The notes below the pieces were generated by a model. That model searched no databases. It saw only the letters and a list, made by a program, of their open reading frames with translations, and was not told the DNA's origin. DNA of 64,000 nt, taken from positions 558,001 through 622,000 of the forward strand of contig NZ_FNVU01000001.1 of the NCBI RefSeq assembly GCF_900107965.1, given 5' to 3'. The position numbers and the translations under genes were made by a program. This document shows, one piece after another, positions 25,386 to 33,524 of the stretch; the first letter of the stretch is position 1; each line of letters begins with the position of its first letter. This DNA comes from Actinacidiphila yanglinensis. Lineage in GTDB: Bacteria > Actinomycetota > Actinomycetes > Streptomycetales > Streptomycetaceae.

Positions 25386-26453
25386 ATGAGCGTTGTGCAC
25401 CCCGCCGGAGGCGACAGTGCGGCAACGCGCGCGTGGCCCGACATCCTGAACGCCCTGATCCGCCGGGAGGACCTCGACGCCGCGGACACCGCGTGGGCGA
25501 TGGACTCGATCATGCGGGGAGAGGCCACCGACGCGCAGATCGCCGGATTCGCGGTGGCGCTGCGCAGCAAGGGCGAGACCGTGGGCGAGATCGCCGGTCT
25601 GGTCGAGGCGATGTACGCGCACGCGACGACGATCGAGGTACCCGGCCCGACCGTGGACGTCGTCGGCACCGGCGGCGACCGCTCGAACTCCGTGAACATC
25701 TCGACGATGTCGGCGATCGTGGTGGCCGGCACCGGCGCGAAGGTGGTGAAGCACGGCAGCAAGGCGGCGTCCTCCAAGAGCGGGGCCTCGGACGTGCTGG
25801 CGGCGCTGGGGGTGAACCTCGATCTGGCTCCGCAGCGGGTGGTCGAGGTGGCCGAGGAGGCGGGCATCACCTTCTGCTTCGCCGTGCGGTTCCATCCCGC
25901 GCTGCGCCATGTGGCCACTGCCCGGGCGGAGTTGGGGGTGGCCACGCCGTTCAACTTCCTCGGCCCGCTGACGAATCCGGCGCGGGTCAGAGCGCAGGCG
26001 ACCGGCGTCGCGGACCTGCGGATGGCGCCGATCGTCGCCGGGGTGCTGGCCGAACGCGGCTCCTCCGCGCTGGTGTTCCGCGGCGACGACGGCCTCGACG
26101 AGCTGACCACCACCGCCACCTCGCAGGTGTGGGAGGTCCGGGACGGCAAGGTCGAGCACGCGGGGTTCGATCCGCGGGACGTCGGCCTGGAGCTGGTTCC
26201 GGTGGAGGCGCTGCGCGGCGCCGACGCCGCGTACAACGCGGACGTGGCCCGGCGGCTGCTCGCCGGCGCGCACGGGCCGGTGCGCGACGCGGTCCTGCTC
26301 AACTCCGCCGCGGCGCTGACCGCGCTCGGGCCGGCGGGCGGGGGCACGTTGGAGGAGCGGATCGCCGAGGGCCTGGTCCGGGCCGCGGAGTCGATCGACT
26401 CGGGCGCGGCCGCGGTCGTGCTGGAGCGGTGGGCGGCGGCCACCCAGGCGTAG
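25386..26453 (+). CDS. trpD: Anthranilate phosphoribosyltransferase
   Basis: 355 residues. It transfers phosphoribose from PRPP to anthranilate, the second committed step of tryptophan synthesis. Motifs: the PRPP-binding [19 protein letters not shown], the anthranilate/phosphate block [36 protein letters not shown], and [21 protein letters not shown] 25386 has CAGGAG upstream. It is a solitary trp gene; its substrate supplier, the fused anthranilate synthase, lies 27 kb away at 52.5 kb. Confidence 0.96.
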   Translation: MSVVHPAGGDSAATRAWPDILNALIRREDLDAADTAWAMDSIMRGEATDAQIAGFAVALRSKGETVGEIAGLVEAMYAHATTIEVPGPTVDVVGTGGDRSNSVNISTMSAIVVAGTGAKVVKHGSKAASSKSGASDVLAALGVNLDLAPQRVVEVAEEAGITFCFAVRFHPALRHVATARAELGVATPFNFLGPLTNPARVRAQATGVADLRMAPIVAGVLAERGSSALVFRGDDGLDELTTTATSQVWEVRDGKVEHAGFDPRDVGLELVPVEALRGADAAYNADVARRLLAGAHGPVRDAVLLNSAAALTALGPAGGGTLEERIAEGLVRAAESIDSGAAAVVLERWAAATQA

Positions 26454-26455
26454 GA

Positions 26456-26493
26456 CGTGCCCGGGCGCCCCGGAAGACGAGCGCCCCGGCACG
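26456..26493 (+). terminator. Possible terminator after trpD
   Basis: CGTGCCCGGGCGC and GCGCCCCGGCACG pair imperfectly around a 12-nt loop directly after the trpD stop. There is no T-tract. Confidence 0.55.
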
Positions 26494-26545
26494 AGGTTGG
26501 TCAGGCGCGCGGGCGCAGGACACCGTCCACGGTTCGGACGGCATC

Positions 26546-26573
26546 TTGCGCCCGCACCGCTGTATGGCACAAT
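26546..26573 (+). promoter_or_regulatory. Possible promoter of the SAM-riboswitch transcript
   Basis: TTGCGC (26546-26551) and CACAAT (26568-26573) are separated by 16 nt and sit just 5' of the riboswitch. The match to the housekeeping consensus is partial. Confidence 0.35.
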
Positions 26574-26582
26574 CTGTTCTCA

Positions 26583-26700
26583 GGTCACGAGTGACAGCGC
26601 AAAGGCCCCGGCTCGCTGTCCGGCAACCCTCCGTCCGAGGCGGGGTGCCCCGGGTGATGACCAGGCTGTGATGCAGCGAGGCTCACAGCAAGCCGGACTG
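26583..26700 (+). ncRNA. SAM-IV-like riboswitch
   Basis: The closing stem pairs GGTCA (26583-26587) with TGACC (26658-26662). Inside are the SAM-binding core segments CCCCGGCTCGCTGTCCGGCA then ACCCTCC, followed by GGGGTGCCCCGGGTGATGAC. A 3' hairpin CTGTGA/TCACAG (26665-26670 and 26684-26689) can supply the extra helix of the class. The layout matches what I recall of the actinobacterial SAM-IV class; SAM-I is the alternative. It precedes a class V aminotransferase gene, so SAM probably shuts this gene down. Confidence 0.8.
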
Positions 26701-26712
26701 GGGAGTTCTTTC

Positions 26713-26733
26713 ATGAGCAAGCGAATGCGTTAG
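26713..26733 (+). CDS. Short upstream peptide MSKRMR after the riboswitch
   Basis: Six codons and TAG (ATG AGC AAG CGA ATG CGT TAG), with GGGGAG at 26700-26705 as ribosome binding site. I recall near-identical short ORFs following SAM-type riboswitches in other Streptomyces. The expression platform may therefore act on translation of this peptide, or on a downstream structure that includes the GC-rich block at about 26735-26765. Its role is unknown. Confidence 0.5.
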   Translation: MSKRMR

Positions 26734-26857
26734 GGCCAGTCGGCCCCGGTTCTGCCACCAGCAATTCCGCCCGATCACCATGCTTCGCGCCGCCCGCGCA
26801 GCCGCTTCCGGCTGCCGTCGCGTGCGGCTTTCGCCTGCCTTTCGCCGGGAGTTCGCC

Positions 26858-28318
26858 TTGAGCGTCGTCACCACCAGCACCAGTACCATCACGAGCACCA
26901 TCCCCAGCTCCCTTTCCGGCTCCGCCGGTGCCGCCACGGTCCGCGCGGCCGAGGAGTGCACCGCCCCCGCCGACTGCCCCGGCTGTACATCGGCCCCGCT
27001 GCCCGTGCTCGGCCGGGACGTGCGGGTGCCGCTCGTCACCGGCGGGGAAGTGGGGTACGCCGCCCTCGACTACGCCGCCAGCGCCCCCGCCCTCCAGCGC
27101 GTGTGGGACGACATCGCCGCCTACGCGCCGTACTACGGCAGCGTCCACCGCGGCGCCGGCTACCTCTCGCAGCTGTCCACGGACCTGTTCGAGCAGAGCC
27201 GGGAGACCGTGGCCGGCTTCCTCGGCTGCCGCCCGGACGACGAGCTGATCTTCACCCGCTCCACCACCGACTCGCTGAACCTGCTGGCCGCCGCGCTCCC
27301 GGCCGGCACCCGGATCTACGTGTTCGACACCGAGCACCACGCCGCCCTGCTGCCCTGGCAGCGGGCCGAGGACGCCCGGGTCGAGTACCTGCCGGCGCCG
27401 CGCACCCCCGAGCAGGCCGTCGCCTCCCTCGACGTCGCCCTGCACGGCGCCCCGAAGGGCCCGAAGCTGGTCTGCGTGACCGGCGCGTCCAACGTCACCG
27501 GCGAGATCTGGCCGGTCCGCGAGCTGGCCGCGGCCGCGCACCGGCACGGCGCCCGGATCGTGCTCGACGCCGCCCAACTCGCCCCGCACCGGCCGGTGGA
27601 CGTCACCGCGCTCGACGTCGACTGGGTCGCCTTCTCCGGCCACAAGCTCTACGCGCCCTTCGGCGCCGGGGTGCTGGCCGGCCGGGCCGACTGGCTGCGG
27701 GACGCCGAGCCCTACCTCGCGGGCGGCGGCGCCACCCGCAAGGTCGCGCGCTCCGGCGACGAGCTGCTGGTCGAGTGGAACTCCGGCACCGCCCGGCACG
27801 AGGCCGGCTCGCCCAACGTGATCGGCGCGTACGCCATCGCGTCCGCGTGCAAGGCGCTCACCGAGGCCGGCTTCGACTCCCTCGTCACCCGTGAGCGTGA
27901 ACTCCTCGACCGGCTGCGGGACGGGCTCGCCGACCTTCCCGAGGTCCGGGTGCTCTCCCTCTTCGGTGCCGGCTCCGCCCGGGTCGGCGTGCTCTCCTTC
28001 GTGGTGCAGGGCTGGAACTCCTCGCACCTCGCCGCGGCGCTCTCCGCGGAGTACGGGATCGGCGTGCGGGACGGGCTGTTCTGCGCGCATCCGCTGGTGC
28101 GGACGCTGCTCGACACGGAGCCGGACGAGCCCGGGGAGTGCGGTGCGCCGGACGCCGCGCCCGGCGAGCGCTCGCTCAACGCGGTGCGGGTCAGTTTCGG
28201 GGCGGGTACTCCCGAGGAGCACGTCGATCGTTTCCTCGGGGCGGTGCGGACCCTCGTCCGCGAGGGGGCGGCGTGGCGCTACCGCACCGAGGGTGGGCGC
28301 TGCGTGCCCGTACGGTAA
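26858..28318 (+). CDS. Class V PLP-dependent aminotransferase/desulfurase-like protein, SAM-riboswitch controlled
   Basis: About 486 residues. A Ser/Thr-rich N-terminus of ~40 residues holds a CTAPADCPGC cluster, then a class V aminotransferase fold: YAALDYAASAPALQRVWDDI, ELIFTRSTTDSLNLLAAALP, PLP-binding VFSGHKLYAPFG-type motif (VAFSGHKLYAPFGAGVLAG) with the Schiff-base Lys, and GSPNVIGAYAIASA. No IscS-like catalytic Cys loop is obvious, so the reaction is uncertain. SAM-riboswitch control suggests sulfur or methionine metabolism. TTG 26858 is preferred because GGGAG lies just upstream and homologues start MSVVT-like; ATG 26780 is the longer alternative. Confidence 0.8.
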   Translation: MSVVTTSTSTITSTIPSSLSGSAGAATVRAAEECTAPADCPGCTSAPLPVLGRDVRVPLVTGGEVGYAALDYAASAPALQRVWDDIAAYAPYYGSVHRGAGYLSQLSTDLFEQSRETVAGFLGCRPDDELIFTRSTTDSLNLLAAALPAGTRIYVFDTEHHAALLPWQRAEDARVEYLPAPRTPEQAVASLDVALHGAPKGPKLVCVTGASNVTGEIWPVRELAAAAHRHGARIVLDAAQLAPHRPVDVTALDVDWVAFSGHKLYAPFGAGVLAGRADWLRDAEPYLAGGGATRKVARSGDELLVEWNSGTARHEAGSPNVIGAYAIASACKALTEAGFDSLVTRERELLDRLRDGLADLPEVRVLSLFGAGSARVGVLSFVVQGWNSSHLAAALSAEYGIGVRDGLFCAHPLVRTLLDTEPDEPGECGAPDAAPGERSLNAVRVSFGAGTPEEHVDRFLGAVRTLVREGAAWRYRTEGGRCVPVR

Positions 28319-28377
28319 CGGGTCCGCCCGGGTGGCCCGGTGCTGTCCGACCCGGACCGTGCGGTCCGCCGTGGCTT

Positions 28378-28500
28378 GTCGCGCAGTTCCTCGCGCCCCT
28401 GGTTGGTGCGGGTCCTTCCGCGGAAAGAGGGCAACCAGCAAGGGGCGCTGGGGGCACCTCCCAGCCGCCAGGCTGGGGGAGGAACTGCGCGAGCAACCCC
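28378..28500. repeat. Palindromic intergenic repeat, family copy
   Basis: TTGTCGCGCAGTTCC (28378-28392) is mirrored by GGAACTGCGCGAGCAA (28481-28496). Inside are GCGCCCCTGG, a GGTGCGGGTCCTTCCGCGG hairpin, GCAAGGGGCGC and the GGTGGCACCTCCCAG-type block (here GGGGCACCTCCCAGCCGCCA). It lies between the convergent aminotransferase and Lrp-like genes. Confidence 0.85.
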
Positions 28501-28558
28501 CTACCGGCAGGTGGTCCGGGAACCGGCGGACCGGGCGGACCGGGCGGAAGACGCACCC

Positions 28559-28840
28559 TCAGGAATCGAGCCCGATGGAGAACGCCGCCTCGAGGTCGTG
28601 CTGGGAGTACGTACGGAAGGCGACGTGCGTATCGGTGACCTCCACCCCGGGAATCTTCGAGATCTGCCCGGGAATGATGTCCGCGAGATCGTCGTGCCGC
28701 CCCACCCGTACCAGCGCGACGAGATCGTACGTACCCGTCACCGAGTAGACCTCGCTCACGTGGTCCAGCGAAGCGATCGTCTCGGCGATCTCCGGAATCC
28801 GGTCCACTGAGGTCTTGATGAGGACGATCGCGGTGATCAC
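28559..28840 (-). CDS. Stand-alone Lrp/AsnC ligand-binding (RAM) domain protein
   Basis: 93 residues forming only the alpha-beta RAM sandwich of Lrp/AsnC regulators: TAIVLIKTSVDRIPEIAETI, VYSVTGTYDLVALVRVGRHD and VTDTHVAFRTYS. There is no helix-turn-helix, so it cannot bind DNA itself. Such proteins may bind amino acids or modulate full-length Lrp partners as mixed oligomers. Its GTG start overlaps the rhomboid stop codon (GTGA), so translation is coupled. Confidence 0.9.
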   Translation of the reverse strand: MITAIVLIKTSVDRIPEIAETIASLDHVSEVYSVTGTYDLVALVRVGRHDDLADIIPGQISKIPGVEVTDTHVAFRTYSQHDLEAAFSIGLDS

Positions 28841-29616
28841 GGCTGGATGTCTCCTTGGGTGGGCCCGATGACGACGCTCACCTTACGCCGTGGCCGGTAG
28901 CAGGCCCATGCGCACAGGAACCCGAACGCGAAGCCGACCACGTGGGCGAGGTACGCCACTCCGGGGCCGCCCTGCGCGGTCTGCGCGGCGAGCCACTGCA
29001 GGACGAACCAGAAGCCGAGCACGATCCAGGCCGGGAACCGCAGCGGCACGAAGAAGAGGAACGGGAAGAGGCTGGTGACCCGGGCCTTGGGATAGAGGTA
29101 GAGGTAGGCGCCGAGGGCTCCGGAGATCGCTCCGGAGGCGCCGACCAGGCTCTGGGTGTCGTCGGGGTTGGCGAGCGCGAAGCCGTACGTGGCGAGATAG
29201 CCGGCCGCGAGGTAGAAGAGGGCGAACCTGACCCGGCCCATGCGGTTCTCGACGTTGTCGCCGAAGACATAGAGGAAGAGCATGTTGCCGATCAGGTGCA
29301 GCCAGCCGCCGTGCAGGAACATCGAGGTGAGCACGGACAGGAACGGCACCTTGGGGAACGGCCGGGGGACGGGGCAGCCCGCCGGCAGGTCGAGTTCGCC
29401 GACCGGCAGCCGGCCGTGGAAGAGCTCGGTCGGGATGACGCCCCAGCGGTCGAAGTAGACCGCCTGCACGCACTGGAACGCGTGCCCGCTCCCGCCGGCC
29501 CGGACGAAGCCGGAGAGCGGGCCGAGCAGGAACACCACGGTGCACAGCCCGATGAGCGTGTAGGTCACGACCGGCGGGCGGCGGACCGGGTTCTTGTCGT
29601 ACACCGGGATGACCAT
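28837..29616 (-). CDS. Rhomboid family intramembrane serine protease
   Basis: 259 residues with about seven membrane helices. The catalytic dyad is Ser161 in GASGAISGALGAYLYLYP and His225 in YLAHVVGFAFGF. The family block HGGWLHLIGNMLFLYVFG (about 102-119) is also present. Rhomboids cleave transmembrane substrates within the membrane; the target here is unknown. ATG 29616 (MVIPVYDKNPVRRPP) is chosen as the start of a hydrophilic N-terminus leading into the first helix. It is coupled to the downstream Lrp-like gene. Confidence 0.93.
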   Translation of the reverse strand: MVIPVYDKNPVRRPPVVTYTLIGLCTVVFLLGPLSGFVRAGGSGHAFQCVQAVYFDRWGVIPTELFHGRLPVGELDLPAGCPVPRPFPKVPFLSVLTSMFLHGGWLHLIGNMLFLYVFGDNVENRMGRVRFALFYLAAGYLATYGFALANPDDTQSLVGASGAISGALGAYLYLYPKARVTSLFPFLFFVPLRFPAWIVLGFWFVLQWLAAQTAQGGPGVAYLAHVVGFAFGFLCAWACYRPRRKVSVVIGPTQGDIQP

Positions 29617-29782
29617 GCATTGATCATGACGGAACGGGCGTAACCGGCAAAGACCGCCTCGCCGCAGCGCGCCGCGGCTCCGAGGCCGTAGGGTGACCGG
29701 GGCACACACGCCCCCCGGGATGGGTATGGGTGACCACAGTCCGCCAAGTAGACGCACCGACACGAGAAGAGGTGCCGAGCCG

Positions 29783-30043
29783 ATGACGGTTCCCCTGCCG
29801 ACCGCGACCACCCGGTGGCGCTGCACATTGTGCGGCAATCTCACGAGGTTCGACGTCACCCGCTCGACGCGGGTGGTGGAGTACGTCCATCTCGACCTCG
29901 GGGGCGAGCCGCGCACCGAGGAGACCGAGGTGCTGAGCGAGACCGTCGAGTCCGTGCGCTGCCGCTGGTGCAACGCGGTCGACCAGGTCGAACTGGTGGA
30001 CCGCCCCGGCAAGGACGTGACGGACGGTTCCGCGCGGGGTTGA
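29783..30043 (+). CDS. Small zinc-ribbon-like protein of unknown function
   Basis: 86 residues with two CxxC knuckles, RWRCTLCGN (about residues 13-16) and VRCRWCNAVD (about 60-63), which together could bind one zinc. Between them is a basic then acidic segment. ATG 29783 is preferred over the longer frame because of the GAAGAGG ribosome binding site. It is divergent from the rhomboid gene and upstream of the NYN-domain gene on the same strand. The function is not recognised; a nucleic-acid or protein adaptor role is possible. Confidence 0.7.
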   Translation: MTVPLPTATTRWRCTLCGNLTRFDVTRSTRVVEYVHLDLGGEPRTEETEVLSETVESVRCRWCNAVDQVELVDRPGKDVTDGSARG

Positions 30044-30139
30044 GCTCTGTTACGGGGACAATGGAAGCAGGAGCAGGCGGCGGCCGGAGGGATCGAAGGG
30101 GGCCGGGAGGGCGCCGTGGAACCCGACAGGGAGTGACTG

Positions 30140-31729
30140 GTGGATGGTAACGGCGGCCAACCGCGCCCCGAGCAGAGCGGGCCGGGCGCCGGAGCGACGC
30201 GGGGCGCCGAGCCGGTGGAGCAGGCCGCGGCCGAGGGGGGTGCCGCGCTGCCCGGCGGCGCCGGATCGGCCGGCCCCGTAGGCCCGGCCGAGCCTTCCGC
30301 CGAGCCTGCGCGGAGCCCCGGGGCCGCCGAGGGTGCCGAGCCCGTCGAGTCCGGTGGTGCTCCCGACTCCGAGGAAGGCGCCGGGCCCACCGAGGGCGCC
30401 GAGCCCGTGGAGCCCGCACTCGACCGGCCGCTGCCCGAGGGCGTGCGCCACCGCGTCGTCGCCATCGCCGCCGACGCGTTCGGCGGGTTCACCTACCCCG
30501 AGTTGCCGGTGTCACTGCGACCGTACGCCCGTTTCACGCCGTCGCGCCGGGTGAAGTACGCCGCGACCGCGCTGGCCGCGGCGCTGGAGTCCGACCCGGC
30601 CTTCCGGCAGAAGGTCGCCGGGCGGCTGCGGGAGGCGCAGCCGGAGCTGACCGGTGCGCTGGACGCGGGCAGCCCGCCGCCGGCCGCCGAACCGCTGGAC
30701 GTCGCCGCGGCGGCGTACCTGCTGCGGCCGGCCGGGTGGGCCAAGCTCGTGGCGACCGCGGGCGAGGAGGCCCAGCGGGCCGAGGCCGAGCGGGCCGACG
30801 AGGAGACCGCGCGCGAACTCGTGCGGCTGCGCGAGGAGGTGGCCGCGCTCCAGGCCCAGATCCGCGCCGACGCGACCCGTGCCCGCGGCGAGCTGGAGGC
30901 CGTGCGCAAGGACGGCGACGCGCTGCACCGCAAGCTGCGGGCCGCGCACAGCGACGTGAAGCGGGCCGAGTCCGCGCAGCGCAAGCTCCAGGCGGAGCTG
31001 GACGAGACGCGGGCCGCCGCGGCGCGGGAGCGTGCCGCGGCCGAGAGTGACGCGCGCCGGCTGCGGGCCCGGCTCACCGAGGCCGAGGCGGCGGTGGAGG
31101 CGGGCCGGCGCGCGGTGCGGGAGGGGCGCAGCGTGGAGGAGGTGCGGCTGCGGCTGCTGCTGGACACCGTGCTGGACGCCGCCGCCGGACTGCGCCGCGA
31201 GCTGGCGCTGCCGCCGCGCGACACGCTCGGGGTGCTGCCCGCGGACACCGTGGACGCGGTCGCGCCCGGTTCCTTCAGCGCGCGCGACATCGCCACGCGG
31301 GCGCTGTCCGAGACCGATCCGGCGCTGCTCGACCAGTTGCTGGCGCTGCCGCAGGCGCACCTGGTGGTCGACGGCTACAACGTGACCAAGACCGGTTATC
31401 CGGCACTGCCGTTGGAGAAGCAGCGGCTGCGGCTGCTGGGCGGTCTCGCGGCGCTGGCCGCGCAGAGCGGCGCCGAGGTGACGTGCGTGTTCGACGGGGC
31501 CGATCTGGACATGCCGGTGCTGCTCGCCCCGCCACGCGGGGTGCGGGTGCTGTTCTCCAAGGCCGGTGAGACCGCGGACGAGTTGATCCGCCGGCTGGTG
31601 CGGGCCGAGCCGCCGGGGCGGCAGATCGTGGTGGTCTCCGCGGACCGCGAGGTCGCCGACGGCGTCGCGAAGGCGGGCGCCCGCCCGGTGGCGTCGGTGC
31701 TGCTGCTCAAGCGGCTCGCGCGGGTCTGA
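30140..31729 (+). CDS. NYN domain (YacP-type) ribonuclease-like protein with coiled coil
   Basis: 529 residues. Residues 1-95 are Ala/Glu/Gly/Pro-rich and disordered. A helical domain follows (about 95-215), then a long coiled coil (about 205-330, RLREEVAALQAQIRADATRA). The NYN/PIN-like domain occupies about 405-525: LVVDGYNVTKTGYP, VTCVFDGADLDMPV, AGETADELIRRLV and VVVSADREVAD, supplying the acidic metal-binding residues. The family includes RNases such as YacP/Rae1; the target RNA is unknown. Start GTG 30140 with GGGAGTG upstream. Confidence 0.88.
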   Translation: MDGNGGQPRPEQSGPGAGATRGAEPVEQAAAEGGAALPGGAGSAGPVGPAEPSAEPARSPGAAEGAEPVESGGAPDSEEGAGPTEGAEPVEPALDRPLPEGVRHRVVAIAADAFGGFTYPELPVSLRPYARFTPSRRVKYAATALAAALESDPAFRQKVAGRLREAQPELTGALDAGSPPPAAEPLDVAAAAYLLRPAGWAKLVATAGEEAQRAEAERADEETARELVRLREEVAALQAQIRADATRARGELEAVRKDGDALHRKLRAAHSDVKRAESAQRKLQAELDETRAAAARERAAAESDARRLRARLTEAEAAVEAGRRAVREGRSVEEVRLRLLLDTVLDAAAGLRRELALPPRDTLGVLPADTVDAVAPGSFSARDIATRALSETDPALLDQLLALPQAHLVVDGYNVTKTGYPALPLEKQRLRLLGGLAALAAQSGAEVTCVFDGADLDMPVLLAPPRGVRVLFSKAGETADELIRRLVRAEPPGRQIVVVSADREVADGVAKAGARPVASVLLLKRLARV

Positions 31730-32243
31730 CGCGGCCGCCCGGCCGGCACCCGCGGGGAGCCGGTGCCCGGTCGGGATGCGGGCGAATACGGTCCGAATGC
31801 GGTCCGGATCCGGACGAATGCGGGCGGATCCGGTCGGACGTCGGTGGACGATGGCGGGAGTGGCCTGCCGCCCTTCGTCAACTGACCTGCTGAACGGGGG
31901 AGTTCAGCTGTGAAGACGGTGTGCAGCGGACGCGAACGCCCTTCGTGCGCCGCGTCGTGACGGCGTGAACTCCTGGAAGTTTTCGCGCCGTTCGGCGCCG
32001 CTGGGCGTTCACGAGCGCACGATCGCCAACGCAGCGTTCGTTATTCCTCACCCCGGGTACCTGCCGCGTAAAGAATATGCGAAGCGGTCGAGATTTTGCC
32101 TGCAAGGATTTGAACCGATCACAGTCCGGTCACTAAGGTCTGGGCTCGTACCTCCGCGCAGTCGATCATCCAACCCGGGTGGCGCTCGGAGGCCGCCCGC
32201 CAGTGAACCGGTAGGCGGCTGAAGGAAGAAGGAGACCGCCTTC
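31730..32243. other. 514-bp intergenic region, likely long 5' leader of the NlpC/P60 gene
   Basis: No convincing gene. From about 31960 base composition drops below the surroundings (stretches such as GTAAAGAATATGCGAAGCGG and GATTTTGCCTGCAAGGATTT). It contains several short inverted repeats and ends with GCCGCC...GGCGGC around CCAGTGAACCGGTAGGCGG, close to the start codon at 32244. This tail resembles the 3' end of ydaO-type (c-di-AMP) riboswitches that precede some Streptomyces cell-wall hydrolases, but the rest of that motif is not recognisable. Confidence 0.4.
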
Positions 32244-33275
32244 GTGGCGTCCCACCGTCGTCCCAAGCCGGCAAGCCGCATGCGCGTCACCGTACTGACC
32301 GCCACCGCGGCAGCAGCGGTCGCACTGTCCTCGCAGGCCGCCAACGCCGCCCCCGCCAAGGAGTCCGTCAAGGACGCCAAGTCCAAGGTGGACGCGCTCT
32401 ACTCGCAGGCCGAGCAGGCCACGCAGAAGTACGACGCGGCGAACGAGAAGCTGTCGTCCCTGCAGAAGGACGCCTCCAACCTCCAGGACCAGGTGGCCCG
32501 GCAGCAGGAGACCCTGAACAAGCTCCGGGACAGCATCGGCGTCATCGCGGCCTCGCAGTACCGGAGCGGCGGCATCGACCCGTCGCTCCAGCTCTTCCTC
32601 TCGTCGAACCCGGACGACTACCTGGCGCAGGCGAGTTCGCTCGACCAGATCACCTCGCTGCAGGCCGGCGCGCTGACCCAGCTGGAGAACGCCAAGCAGA
32701 CGCTCGACCAGGAGCGGGCGGAGGCGACCGCGAAGCTCGCCGAGGTGCAGAGCACGCGTGCGGACCTCGCCAAGAACAAGGCGGACGCGAAGGCGAAGCT
32801 GGCCAAGGCGCAGGGCGTGCTCAACGGCCTCACCGCGGCGCAGCGCGCGGCGATGCAGCAGCAGGACCTCGACGCGGCCAACCGGGCCAGCTCCCGGGTC
32901 GACCTCGGCAACTCCAAGGCGGCCACCGCCCTCGCGCAGGCCGCCTTCAACGCCGCCAAGACCAAGATCGGCGACCCGTACTACTACGGCGCCACCGGGC
33001 CCAGCCAGTTCGACTGCTCGGGCCTGACCTCCTGGGCGTACGCGCAGGCCGGTGCCTCCATACCCCGGACCTCGGAGGAGCAGGCGAACGCCGGCACCCG
33101 GATCTACAGCGCCTCCCAACTCGGCGTCGGCGACCTGGTGATCTTCTACGGCGACTACCACCACGTCGGGCTCTACGCGGGCAACGGCATGGTGCTGCAC
33201 GCCCCGAAGCCGGGTGCCGTGGTGCGGTACGAGGCGATGAGCGACATGCCCTTCGAGTTCGGCGTGCGGATCTGA
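32244..33275 (+). CDS. Secreted NlpC/P60 (C40) peptidoglycan endopeptidase
   Basis: 343 residues. A Sec signal peptide (residues 1-36, cleavage after AANA or nearby) precedes a long coiled coil (about 42-200, AKSKVDALYSQAEQATQKYD). The NlpC/P60 domain follows with catalytic Cys258 in QFDCSGLTSWAYAQAG and His in YHHVGLYAG (about 307), with a third polar residue near His319. It cleaves peptide stems of peptidoglycan; the coiled coil is the RipA/CwlT-like regulatory part. GTG 32244 has AAGGAGACC upstream. It is the first of two tandem paralogues. Confidence 0.94.
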   Translation: MASHRRPKPASRMRVTVLTATAAAAVALSSQAANAAPAKESVKDAKSKVDALYSQAEQATQKYDAANEKLSSLQKDASNLQDQVARQQETLNKLRDSIGVIAASQYRSGGIDPSLQLFLSSNPDDYLAQASSLDQITSLQAGALTQLENAKQTLDQERAEATAKLAEVQSTRADLAKNKADAKAKLAKAQGVLNGLTAAQRAAMQQQDLDAANRASSRVDLGNSKAATALAQAAFNAAKTKIGDPYYYGATGPSQFDCSGLTSWAYAQAGASIPRTSEEQANAGTRIYSASQLGVGDLVIFYGDYHHVGLYAGNGMVLHAPKPGAVVRYEAMSDMPFEFGVRI

Positions 33276-33486
33276 CGCAGGCCGCGGGAGAGGGCTCCCG
33301 GGCGACCGTCCCGTTCGGATCGGCGGTCGCTCGGCGGTGCTCGTTCGTATGACATTCGGCGCGGGCCGTGACGCGCCCGACCCCCCTACGGCGTACGAGT
33401 GATGAACACCTTGCCGAGAGGCCGCACCGCGGGGGCGTGACCTGCGCTTCACGCCCGGCGGCCCGGTCCGGGGTGCCCGGGGATCT

Positions 33487-33516
33487 TTGAACACGGCGCC
33501 ACCGCGCGGTTACTGT
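33487..33516 (+). promoter_or_regulatory. Promoter of the second NlpC/P60 gene
   Basis: -35 TTGAAC (33487-33492), an 18-nt spacer, and -10 TACTGT (33511-33516), ending 8 nt before the GTG at 33525. It is one of the best promoter matches in the window and suggests separate, leaderless transcription from the upstream paralogue. Confidence 0.6.
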
Positions 33517-33524
33517 CTGCGCTC

